Below are positions 1-6,724 of a DNA stretch of 7,220 nucleotides, in pieces (the stretch's first letter is position 1; each line of letters begins with the position of its first letter). A program made the position numbers and the translations under genes. The notes beneath the pieces are model-generated. The model made no database searches. It saw only the letters and a list, made by a program, of their open reading frames with translations, and had not been told where the DNA came from. Source of the DNA: Bacteroidia bacterium (GTDB taxonomy: Bacteria; Bacteroidota; Bacteroidia; Cytophagales; Cyclobacteriaceae); assembly GCA_025356795.1 (NCBI GenBank), contig JANXRR010000328.1:1-7220 (forward strand), in the 5' to 3' direction.

Positions 1-228
1 CTTAGCGCCATTGACGAAACCCTTGGCGGATATGTGAGCACATTTCATTCAAAAGCATATCTAAGGCACTTAATTATCAACAAAGAAATTTTAGGCGCAC
101 AAATTGCTTCAATCCACAACTTAACCTTTTACCTATGGCTGGTGAAAGAGGCGAGGCGCAAAATAGAAGAAGGAACGTTCTATGAATGGAAAAATAAAAT
201 GGTGAAAGTGGTAAAACAGAGACTATGA
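1..228 (+). CDS. tgt: Queuine tRNA-ribosyltransferase, C-terminal end (5' part outside window)
   Basis: The frame is open from base 1 and gives the last 75 residues before TGA. Tgt exchanges guanine 34 of GUN-anticodon tRNAs for a queuosine precursor base. The identification rests on the conserved C-terminal block: SKAYLRHL (residues 17-24 of the fragment), KEILGAQIASIHNL (28-41) and the closing GTFYEW segment (58-63), all typical of bacterial Tgt. The His of IHNL (residue 39) is the usual fourth zinc ligand. Counting back 26, 29 and 31 residues, where E. coli Tgt has the C-x-C-x2-C ligands, gives S13, G10 and L8, so the cysteines are missing. From memory this is normal for Bacteroidota Tgt, so I do not read it as damage. 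An in-frame GTG at base 34 is internal, not a start. The LptF/LptG-type gene follows after 66 bp on the same strand, without a visible terminator, suggesting cotranscription. Confidence 0.93.
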   Translation, partial: LSAIDETLGGYVSTFHSKAYLRHLIINKEILGAQIASIHNLTFYLWLVKEARRKIEEGTFYEWKNKMVKVVKQRL

Positions 229-294
229 CTCATTCAGGATTGCTTCCTTCCTAGCATTGATGATTATCTAACACCGATTAACAATAACGAAGAC

Positions 295-1395
295 ATGAAA
301 ATTATTGACAAATACATTATAAAAAAAATTCTAACTACGTTTTTCTTCGTTGTTGTTATGCTAGCGGCCGTTATTGTGGCCATCGATATCACTGAGAAAG
401 TAGACAAGTTTTCAAAAAATAATTTAGATACACTTACCATCATGGGCTATTATCAGGATTTTGTCCCATGGATAGCCGGTTTTTTAGCGCCCATTACGGT
501 CTTTATTGCTGTGGTATTTGTTACTTCTCAAATGGCCGGGCGAACAGAAATCATTGCTATTTTGAGTAGTGGCGTAAGCTTTCGTAGATTTTTATTTCCC
601 TACTTTCTGGCTTCCGCTGTTATTGGTGTACTTAGTTTTTTTCTTAATGGATGGGTGATCCCTCAATCAAATCGATCACGCTTAGCCTTTCAGGCAAAAT
701 ATTTTGACAATGTTTATTATTACGAAAAGCGGAATGTTCACATGCAAATAGAGCCCAATGTATATATGTATCTTCAAAACTATAACAACCAATCTAATAC
801 AGGGTATCAGTTCACATTAGAACGCTTTGATAACAATAAGTTGGTTGAAAAATTAACGGCTGATAATATTGCATGGGACTCGACCAAAAATAAATGGAAT
901 TTGCGCTATTGGAAAATAAAAAAGGTAGACAGCATCTTTCGCGTTACCAGCAAGGCTGAAAAGGTTCATCTGGCTCGCGAAGGAGCCTCGATGGATACTA
1001 CCATTGCCCTTTCACCGAAAGATTTTGAGAACGATAATCGGCAATACGATGGCATGACCATTCCAGAGCTAAACCAACACATTGCAAAATTAAAATTTCG
1101 TGGCTCAACAGGTGTTGAGCAATATGAAGTTGAAAAGCAAATACGCTTCTCATCACCTTTCACAATATTTGTATTGGTTTTTATGGGTGTAATTGTTTCT
1201 TCCCGTAAAAGCCGCGGTGGCACGGGCTTTCAAATTGCTTTAGGGTTCTTACTGAGCTTTGTTTTTATTTTGTTCTTTATGATGTCGCGCACATTTGCTG
1301 AGACAGGCTCCTTATCGCCAGTAGTGGCAGCTTGGATACCCAATATTGTATTTGCCATCATTGCAGCATTCATGTTTAAATACGTTCCGCGTTAA
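295..1395 (+). CDS. LptF/LptG (YjgP/YjgQ) family lipopolysaccharide export permease
   Basis: This is an inner-membrane permease of the kind that pairs with the LptB ATPase to pull lipopolysaccharide out of the membrane and pass it to the periplasmic Lpt bridge. The 366 residues have the family layout: three N-terminal membrane segments (about 12-31, 57-77, 101-121), a soluble periplasmic region (about 122-285, the beta-jellyroll part), and three C-terminal segments (about 287-303, 311-333, 341-362). The length fits the family, usually about 350-390 residues. The opening DKYIIKKILTTFF resembles the amphipathic start of LptG, and the RTEIIAILSSGVS stretch (83-95) matches the conserved cytoplasmic loop after TM2. 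LptF and LptG cannot be told apart safely here. The ATG at 295 is the natural start, preceded by A-rich sequence and no Shine-Dalgarno. Its TAA overlaps the ATG of the next gene by one base, so the two are probably translationally coupled. Confidence 0.9.
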   Translation: MKIIDKYIIKKILTTFFFVVVMLAAVIVAIDITEKVDKFSKNNLDTLTIMGYYQDFVPWIAGFLAPITVFIAVVFVTSQMAGRTEIIAILSSGVSFRRFLFPYFLASAVIGVLSFFLNGWVIPQSNRSRLAFQAKYFDNVYYYEKRNVHMQIEPNVYMYLQNYNNQSNTGYQFTLERFDNNKLVEKLTADNIAWDSTKNKWNLRYWKIKKVDSIFRVTSKAEKVHLAREGASMDTTIALSPKDFENDNRQYDGMTIPELNQHIAKLKFRGSTGVEQYEVEKQIRFSSPFTIFVLVFMGVIVSSRKSRGGTGFQIALGFLLSFVFILFFMMSRTFAETGSLSPVVAAWIPNIVFAIIAAFMFKYVPR

Positions 1396-2300
1396 TGTCA
1401 AGTAGTCGTGATTACGTTAAGCTTCACTTCATAGTTTTTTTGTGGGGCTTTACTGCCGTATTGGGCAAGCTGGTTTTAATATCTTCCGTAGAGATGGTTT
1501 TTTACAGATGCCTTTTGGCTTTGCTGGGAATAGGGGCAGTAATTATTTTCTCTAAAAGCTCTTCGTTCACTATTTCCAAAATAGATTTTTTTAAAGTTTT
1601 CTTTACAGGATTTATAGTTGCCATTCACTGGTTGAGTTTCTTTGGCGCTGGTAGAATTTCAAATCCCTCCACAAGTCTGGTAGGTTTTGCCACATGCTCA
1701 CTTTGGGCTGCACTGCTAGAACCTATTGTGAAGAGAAGGAAAATAAGTTTGGTAGAGGTGGGGCTGGGATTGGTAGTGCTAAGTGGATTGGTTATAATCT
1801 TTTCTTTCAACTTTAGGTATAAGCTCGGATTACTCTTAGCAATCTTATCAGGATTGACCGCTGCGTTGTTCAGTGTAATTAATTCTAAGTTAGTGAATCG
1901 GGTTCATGAGTTTACCATTACATTTTATGAAATGGCAGGCGCCAGTGTGGCCGTGATTTTATTCTTTCCCCTTTTTAACACATACTTTAGTAGCAAAACT
2001 CCTTTTACTCAACCACCCTCTCTTTCAGATTGGTTTTATATTGCCTTAATGGCCTTTGTCTGTTCCGTTTATGCTTATACAGTTAGTATTGACTTGTCAA
2101 GACGAATGTCTGTTTTTCTTATTCAGCTCACGCTTAACCTAGAACCAATTTACGGAATCATCTTAGCACTAATCATTTTTGGTAAACAAGAAGTAATGAA
2201 TCTCAACTTCTACATTGGTACGTTGGTTATTCTTAGTGCCGTGCTGCTTTATCCAATGATCAAAAAGAAATTGGATAGAAATCATTTCAAAGAAGCTTGA
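1395..2300 (+). CDS. EamA/DMT superfamily transporter (10 TM, substrate unknown)
   Basis: This 301-residue hydrophobic protein is of the drug/metabolite transporter type, with two tandem EamA repeats (about residues 9-138 and 144-287) and about ten predicted membrane helices. Family signs include the opening HFIVFLWGFTAVLGKL (11-26), a Glu/Arg pair in TM2 (E33, R38), the TM4-5 region ending LLEPIVKRRK (107-116), and the second-repeat motif LTLNLEPIYGIILALIIFG (245-263). A lysine/arginine-rich cytoplasmic tail (about 290-298) closes it. EamA proteins export or import varied small metabolites, and nothing here identifies the substrate. The start ATG uses the last base of the upstream stop codon (TAATG), which fixes the start and suggests coupling to the LptF/LptG-type gene. 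It ends 17 bp before the convergent DUF1080 gene, and I see no hairpin terminator in that junction. Confidence 0.9.
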   Translation: MSSSRDYVKLHFIVFLWGFTAVLGKLVLISSVEMVFYRCLLALLGIGAVIIFSKSSSFTISKIDFFKVFFTGFIVAIHWLSFFGAGRISNPSTSLVGFATCSLWAALLEPIVKRRKISLVEVGLGLVVLSGLVIIFSFNFRYKLGLLLAILSGLTAALFSVINSKLVNRVHEFTITFYEMAGASVAVILFFPLFNTYFSSKTPFTQPPSLSDWFYIALMAFVCSVYAYTVSIDLSRRMSVFLIQLTLNLEPIYGIILALIIFGKQEVMNLNFYIGTLVILSAVLLYPMIKKKLDRNHFKEA

Positions 2301-2317
2301 TGTTTTATAAATAATTC

Positions 2318-3244
2318 TTACTTAGCTTGAGTTACCATAATATTTCTATACTCAATTGGCCCATGATCTCCTTGAATCATAAAAGGGCCAGGTTCTCCTT
2401 CTTTACTATCAATAGCACCTCCAGTAACACCGGGTATCACTTGATTACTAATGACTGTGACACCATTTGCGATAATTGTAACCGTGCGCCCAACTAAAGT
2501 AATGTCATAGGCTTGCCACTCACCTGCTTCCTTAGCCACCATCTCATTAGGTGCAAGCATTCCATACACTCCGCTAAATTGGTCATCCCAAGGTTCCATA
2601 CCTTTGCTATCGGCAACTTGTACTTCATATCTGCCCCGTAAATAAATTCCGCTATTGCTTCCCTTAGGATACCGAAACTCGATGTGCAATTTAAAATCTG
2701 TAAATGCCTGATCAGAAAAAAGATTGGAACCAGACTTAGGACTTTTCAATACTCCAGATTCTACTAGCCATTGATTCTCACCATTGGTATGCCAGCCTTT
2801 CAAATCTTTGCCATTAAATAATGCTACTGGTGAAGCCCAAACAGGAGCTTTTGATCTTTTCAATGAAGGTGCTTTTGCACCCGTCCAGCTATACGTTTTT
2901 CCATCAAAGTTTTTGAGTGTTCCTTTCAACATATCGTCTGTAAGCGTACCTTCAAATTCTACATTAATATCGCTGTTGTCCCATTGTGGGGGAATCGCAA
3001 AATTAAATTTTCCATTATCGAAATTCACTTTTGAAATCGGTCGTGCGCTTCCGCTTACAATCATCACTCTTCCTACCAATTTATTTACTCCAGAATGGCG
3101 GACTTCGAGCCAAGCTGGCTGTGGCTTTCCTGCCCAATCAATTGTCAAATCCCATCTGCCTTCTAATGGCGGTGGATCTTGGTGTTCTTGTGCAAAAGAA
3201 GAAATTGAGAGAAATAGAAAAATAACAGAAGTGATATATTTCAT
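2318..3244 (-). CDS. Secreted DUF1080 (3-keto-disaccharide hydrolase-like) protein with N-terminal beta domain
   Basis: The 308-residue protein begins with a Sec signal peptide (residues 1-19, hydrophobic core VIFLFLSISSF, probable cleavage after A18), so it acts outside the cytoplasm. No lipobox cysteine is present. Residues about 25-125 form a beta-rich, lipocalin-like domain (EGRWDLTIDW at 28-37; a later FEGTLTDDMLKGTL). Residues about 138-306 are the DUF1080 domain (Pfam PF06439, concanavalin A-like jellyroll): LFNGKDLKGW (142-151), SNSGIYLRGRYEVQV (196-210), GEWQAYDI (241-248) and GPFMIQGDHGPIEYRNI (286-302). Family members are linked to hydrolysis of 3-keto-glycosides made by sugar oxidoreductases, but many are untested and no such oxidoreductase lies in the window. 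It sits 52 bp downstream of the GH95 gene on the same strand, probably cotranscribed. The start is supported by the signal peptide. Confidence 0.88.
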   Translation of the reverse strand: MKYITSVIFLFLSISSFAQEHQDPPPLEGRWDLTIDWAGKPQPAWLEVRHSGVNKLVGRVMIVSGSARPISKVNFDNGKFNFAIPPQWDNSDINVEFEGTLTDDMLKGTLKNFDGKTYSWTGAKAPSLKRSKAPVWASPVALFNGKDLKGWHTNGENQWLVESGVLKSPKSGSNLFSDQAFTDFKLHIEFRYPKGSNSGIYLRGRYEVQVADSKGMEPWDDQFSGVYGMLAPNEMVAKEAGEWQAYDITLVGRTVTIIANGVTVISNQVIPGVTGGAIDSKEGEPGPFMIQGDHGPIEYRNIMVTQAK

Positions 3245-3296
3245 TATCGTTTTTAGTTAGTTGGGTTCAATTATATCAGAAATATAATATAAACAT

Positions 3297-5687
3297 TTAC
3301 CATTCGATCGTTTTTGTTTCATTCGGTTGTAAACTAATCTGTTCGGTTTTAGCTCCATAAATCAACTTTGTTGAGCCACCTTTCTTTGAGGATATGACCG
3401 TTTTAATGATTGATTTGTTAATCCATTGCAGGGAAATTTCAAATCCTCCCCTGGCACAAATCCCATTGACTTCACCATCCGGCCAGACATCGGGTAATGC
3501 TGGCAATAATTGGATTTCATCTTCGGAAGACTGAACTAACATTTCAGCGAACGCTGCTGCACCGCCAAAGTTACCATCAATTTGAAAAGGCGGATGAGCA
3601 TCAAACAAATTGGGATACGTGCCTCCGCCTCGTTGATAATCTGTTTTCATTTCGTCTGGTGGAACATACTTTAATAATTCGCGAATCATTTTATAGGCAT
3701 GATTTCCGTCCCCTAACCTAGCCCATAAATTAATGCGCCAACCTTTTGACCACCCTGTTGTTTCATCACCTTTAATCTCCAATACTTTACGACATGCATT
3801 GGCTAAATCGGGAGCTGTGCTGGGAGTAATATGATGGCCAGGAAACAATCCAAACAAATGCGATTGATGACGATGCTTTGGATCCTGATCTTCCCAATCA
3901 AAATACCATTCTTGTAAATTTCCCTTCTTGCCAATTTGATAAGGATATAATTTATCGAGTGCCATTTCTAACTCCCCTCTAAAATCAACATCGACATTTA
4001 ATACTTTTGAAGAAGCAATGGTCTGTTGAAGTAATTCACGAATCATAGCAAGGTCGGCAGTGCCCCCATACATGGTTGCCCCTCTATATCCTTGGGGAGT
4101 AATATAATTATTTTCCGGAGAGGTAGAAGGCGATGTAATTAGTTTTCCGCTCTTATCTTCTACAAGCCAATCTAAACAAAACTGTGCTGAGCCTTTCATC
4201 AAAGAATATCCATCGTTTCTTAACCAGTCAAGATCATGCGAAAAAGTATAGTGTTCCCACACATGAGTACTGAGCCAAACGCCACCCATATTCCAATTGG
4301 CCCAACTCGGATCGCCCTTTCCAAAATTCCCCACAGGATTACTCATCGCCCATATGTCAGAGTTGTGAGCAGCGGCCCACCCTCGGGTTCCATAAAAAGT
4401 TTTAGCGGTTACCTTACCCGTTTCAGCAACATTATGGATAAAACTTAACATAGGAGAGTGCATCTCGGAAAGGTTAGTGTTTTCGGCCAACCAATAATTC
4501 TCTTCTGCATTAATGTTGATGGTATAATTACTACTCCATGGTGGGCGTAGGTAAGGGTTCCATAGGCCTTGCAAATTAGCTGGCACTCCTTCGGTACGTG
4601 AGCTGCTTATCAATAAGTATCGGCCATAATTAAAGTATAACACCTCCAGATTTTTATCTTCTTTACCTTCGGCATATCGTTTCAACCTCTCATCTGTTGG
4701 AAGTTCTGGTGCATCTGTTTTTCCTAAGTCTAAGCTTACTCGATCATAATAAGATTTATAATCTAATACATGAGTTTTCTTAAGCTGTTCAAAAGGCTGC
4801 TTAACACTATTTGTCAAATTCCAAAAGGCTATCAATTTGTTATCCAGCCCTTCCGTTGCTGGGTTCTTGTCGTATCCATTAAAACTGGTAGCAATAGAAA
4901 CGTAAACAATAGCTTCTGTGGCACCTTTTACTCCTATTGCGTTGGCTGTGTTATAAAGCTCTCCATCGTAATTCTTTATGGCTGCTAAAGAGGTAAAACG
5001 TGTTCCTTTTGAGCTATCAAAAACTACTGGGTTTGGCGTATTACCAAGGTAGCTAGGGTCTGCATGAACAGTGGCATAGCCGTTCATCTTTAGGCGAGCT
5101 ACTTCAGTGGAAACATCAAACTTTAAAAGACTGTTGAATTTTAATTCGAAAGTTAGAGAGCCCTTCTTACTGCTGGTAAGTTTAATAACCATTACTTGAT
5201 CAGGATGTGAGATGAAATATTCACGAGTAAAGAGCACGCCATTTACTTCGTAGCTTACTTTTGATATGGCTTGACTAATATCTAATTCACGTGAATAGTT
5301 TTTAGCTTCACTTTTATGCTTAACATTAATAAAAAAAGTACCAAGCGGGGCGTATGATTCCGAAAACTTGCCTTGCAATTTTTTGTTTAGCGAATCTGCC
5401 AGTTTGTAATCCTCATTTTTTAATGCTTCGCGAATGGCCGGAAGATTTTTATATGCTTCAGGATTCATATTCGCATCCACCGGTTCGCCAGACCAAAGTG
5501 TAATGTCATTTAAAAATATTTTATCGGAGTTTACCCCTCCAAAAACAGAAGCTCCCATTTTTCCATTTCCTAAAACCAAGCTTTCTTCAAAAAATTCTGC
5601 TGGCTTATTAAATTGAAGTTTTATTGGGGATTGGGCTACTATTTTTGATGCAAGAATACACAACAAAACTAGAGTGAATAGCTTCAT
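3297..5687 (-). CDS. GH95 family glycosidase, probable secreted alpha-L-fucosidase
   Basis: This complete 796-residue GH95 enzyme is of the kind that releases alpha-1,2-linked L-fucose (some members prefer alpha-L-galactose) by inversion. A Sec signal peptide (1-18, cleavage near IVA-QS) places it in the periplasm or outside. The N-terminal beta domain carries LGNGKMGASVFGG (39-51) and the TLWSG motif (63-67). The (alpha/alpha)6 catalytic domain follows. By comparison with the Bifidobacterium AfcA enzyme, the residues needed for catalysis are present: N391 and N393 in TININ, E525 in TSPENNY as the acid, and D704 in QIDGNFGG. A C-terminal beta domain ends at ETKTIEW. The length is normal for the family and there is no frameshift or carbohydrate-binding extension. 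Fucosidase versus galactosidase specificity cannot be decided. No SusC/SusD genes are nearby. The DUF1080 gene follows, and an inverted repeat lies just upstream of the start. Confidence 0.94.
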   Translation of the reverse strand: MKLFTLVLLCILASKIVAQSPIKLQFNKPAEFFEESLVLGNGKMGASVFGGVNSDKIFLNDITLWSGEPVDANMNPEAYKNLPAIREALKNEDYKLADSLNKKLQGKFSESYAPLGTFFINVKHKSEAKNYSRELDISQAISKVSYEVNGVLFTREYFISHPDQVMVIKLTSSKKGSLTFELKFNSLLKFDVSTEVARLKMNGYATVHADPSYLGNTPNPVVFDSSKGTRFTSLAAIKNYDGELYNTANAIGVKGATEAIVYVSIATSFNGYDKNPATEGLDNKLIAFWNLTNSVKQPFEQLKKTHVLDYKSYYDRVSLDLGKTDAPELPTDERLKRYAEGKEDKNLEVLYFNYGRYLLISSSRTEGVPANLQGLWNPYLRPPWSSNYTININAEENYWLAENTNLSEMHSPMLSFIHNVAETGKVTAKTFYGTRGWAAAHNSDIWAMSNPVGNFGKGDPSWANWNMGGVWLSTHVWEHYTFSHDLDWLRNDGYSLMKGSAQFCLDWLVEDKSGKLITSPSTSPENNYITPQGYRGATMYGGTADLAMIRELLQQTIASSKVLNVDVDFRGELEMALDKLYPYQIGKKGNLQEWYFDWEDQDPKHRHQSHLFGLFPGHHITPSTAPDLANACRKVLEIKGDETTGWSKGWRINLWARLGDGNHAYKMIRELLKYVPPDEMKTDYQRGGGTYPNLFDAHPPFQIDGNFGGAAAFAEMLVQSSEDEIQLLPALPDVWPDGEVNGICARGGFEISLQWINKSIIKTVISSKKGGSTKLIYGAKTEQISLQPNETKTIEW

Positions 5688-5702
5688 AATTAAAACACTA
5701 TT

Positions 5703-5740
5703 GTTTAGATGAAGATTAATCTGTTTTTTTAATCTAAAAC
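5703..5740. promoter_or_regulatory. Nested inverted repeat upstream of the GH95 gene (possible operator)
   Basis: An outer repeat, GTTTAGAT at 5703-5710, pairs with ATCTAAAAC at 5732-5740 (one extra A). Inside it lies a perfect 10-bp palindrome, AGATTAATCT, at 5713-5722, followed by a run of seven T. The structure ends 15 bp before the GH95 start codon, in the expected 5' leader or promoter zone of the minus-strand gene. Such symmetry could be a regulator-binding site or an RNA structure near the ribosome entry site. AT-rich DNA gives short palindromes by chance, so the regulatory reading is inference. Confidence 0.25.
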
Positions 5741-5766
5741 TAGCTTAAATAATTCAGGATTAATAG

Positions 5767-5913
5767 ATGAAACCTGTATTAAAAATTTTGAGAATTGTTT
5801 CATCGTTGGCTGCAAGTTCTTACCTATCGGGTAAAACTGCTTTATACTACGCTTGTGTTTCTTCTAGAACGGAAGAATACTTTACCAAAATTAAAGTTTT
5901 GAAAATATCTTGA
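5767..5913 (+). CDS. Doubtful small open frame, 48 codons (possible remnant)
   Basis: An ATG-to-TGA frame of 48 residues lies in the gap on the strand opposite to both neighbours. I do not recognise the product. It starts MKPVLKILRIVSSL, a weakly hydrophobic, basic opening, and ends in a lysine-rich stretch. There is no Shine-Dalgarno, but these are absent throughout the window. The same frame stays open beyond the TGA for another 19 codons to a TAA at 5971-5973, with ordinary-looking protein composition (REVEY-like, then TTNPDLDLTSF). That would fit an interrupted small gene, but equally chance. Stops occur just upstream of the ATG. No homology can be judged from the sequence alone, so treat it as a candidate only. 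Confidence 0.13.
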   Translation: MKPVLKILRIVSSLAASSYLSGKTALYYACVSSRTEEYFTKIKVLKIS

Positions 5914-5995
5914 AGGAAAGAAGTAGAGTATCTAATCACCACCAACCCCGACTTAGACTTGACCTCATTTTAAATTAGCGGATTTTTTAACAGGT

Positions 5996-6724
5996 TTAAT
6001 GAGCCGCCACTCCAGTTTCTATTTCACTTCTTGTAACGTTATCGTTAATACGATCCCATTCAATCAATCCGTCTTTTAGGCGGATGATACGATGAGCATA
6101 ATGGGCAATGTCATCTTCGTGCGTTACCATAATGATAGTATTTCCCTTATCATGAAGCTCTTGGAAAAGAGCCATTATTCCATACGAGGTTTTTGAATCT
6201 AAATTACCTGTTGGCTCATCGGCCAAAATAATGGATGGATTGTTTACCAATGCCCTTGCGATGGCTACACGCTGACGCTGCCCACCCGACAATTCATTTG
6301 GTTTATGATGGTGGCGATCCGCCAAGTTTACACTTTCCAATGCGGCCATGGCCATTTCATCGCGCTCACTTTTTCCGTAGCCTGCATAAATAAGAGGCAG
6401 CGCAACATTCTCTAACGCAGAGGCTCGTGGCAATAAGTTAAAGGTCTGAAACACGAAACCAATCTCCTTGTTCCTCACCTCAGCCAACTCATTTTCTGTC
6501 ATTTCACTTACCATCTGACTATTTAGAATATACGAACCCGTAGAAGGCGTATCCAAACAACCAACAATATTCATCAAGGTTGATTTACCCGATCCGGATG
6601 GCCCCATAAATGCAACGTACTCCCCTTTATCAATGGAAATTGAAATAGACTGAAGTGCGTTCACTATGTTGGTTCCCATTTTATAGGTGCGGGAAATTTC
6701 TTTGGTCTCAATTATTTTTGCCAT
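5996..6724 (-). CDS. ABC transporter ATP-binding protein, MacB/LolD/FtsE type
   Basis: This 242-residue ATPase is of the class that powers MacB- or LolCDE-like permeases, which work on lipoproteins, peptides, toxins or envelope processes rather than classic solute import. All nucleotide-binding motifs are intact: Walker [10 protein letters not shown] (41-49), Q-loop Q93 in [10 protein letters not shown], signature LSGGQ (145-149), Walker B IILADE (165-170), D-loop GNLD (173-176) and switch H202 in MVTHED. The opening [20 protein letters not shown] and the [17 protein letters not shown] stretch are typical of this subfamily. The length is normal and there are no membrane segments, so it needs a separate permease, and none is encoded in the window. 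The nearest genes on the strand are the TANGO2-family gene upstream (288 bp) and GH95 downstream (308 bp), so it is probably transcribed alone. No Shine-Dalgarno precedes the ATG. Confidence 0.93.
   Translation of the reverse strand: MAKIIETKEISRTYKMGTNIVNALQSISISIDKGEYVAFMGPSGSGKSTLMNIVGCLDTPSTGSYILNSQMVSEMTENELAEVRNKEIGFVFQTFNLLPRASALENVALPLIYAGYGKSERDEMAMAALESVNLADRHHHKPNELSGGQRQRVAIARALVNNPSIILADEPTGNLDSKTSYGIMALFQELHDKGNTIIMVTHEDDIAHYAHRIIRLKDGLIEWDRINDNVTRSEIETGVAAH

Larger units (their letters stand above)
5688..5995. other. 308-bp intergenic region between ABC ATPase and GH95 genes
   Basis: No convincing gene fills this gap. It should hold the end of the ABC ATPase transcript and the promoter of the GH95 gene, both on the minus strand. 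It contains the nested inverted repeat at 5703-5740, a doubtful 48-codon plus-strand open frame at 5767-5913, and an imperfect inverted repeat with 7-bp arms (ATGAAAC at 5767-5773 and GTTTCAT at 5797-5803). A weak inverted repeat, CTCATT (5964-5969) with AATGAG near the ABC stop codon, has a loop of about 30 nt and no U-run, so I do not call it a terminator. Confidence 0.6.

Noticed and set aside
966..1223. 85-codon minus-strand frame
   Set aside because: It is entirely inside the LptF/LptG-type permease gene on the opposite strand and has no protein family signs.
2784..3260. 158-codon open frame on the plus strand
   Set aside because: It lies antisense to the DUF1080 gene, which has clear domain motifs and a signal peptide. 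The antisense product has no recognisable features.
3245..3296. Separate promoter for the DUF1080 gene in the 52-bp gap (TATAATTG on the minus strand)
   Set aside because: It is one mismatch from the -7 consensus with no clear -33 element. Cotranscription with GH95 is the simpler reading.
5735..5742. Near match TAGTTTTA to the -7 element upstream of GH95
   Set aside because: The last base differs from consensus and no -33 element lies at the proper distance. It is too weak to call a promoter.
5886..5893. Exact match to the Bacteroidota -7 promoter element (TAATTTTG on the minus strand)
   Set aside because: There is no TTTG-like -33 element at 19-21 bp. It would give a leader of about 190 nt, and one such match in 300 bp of AT-rich DNA is not unusual.
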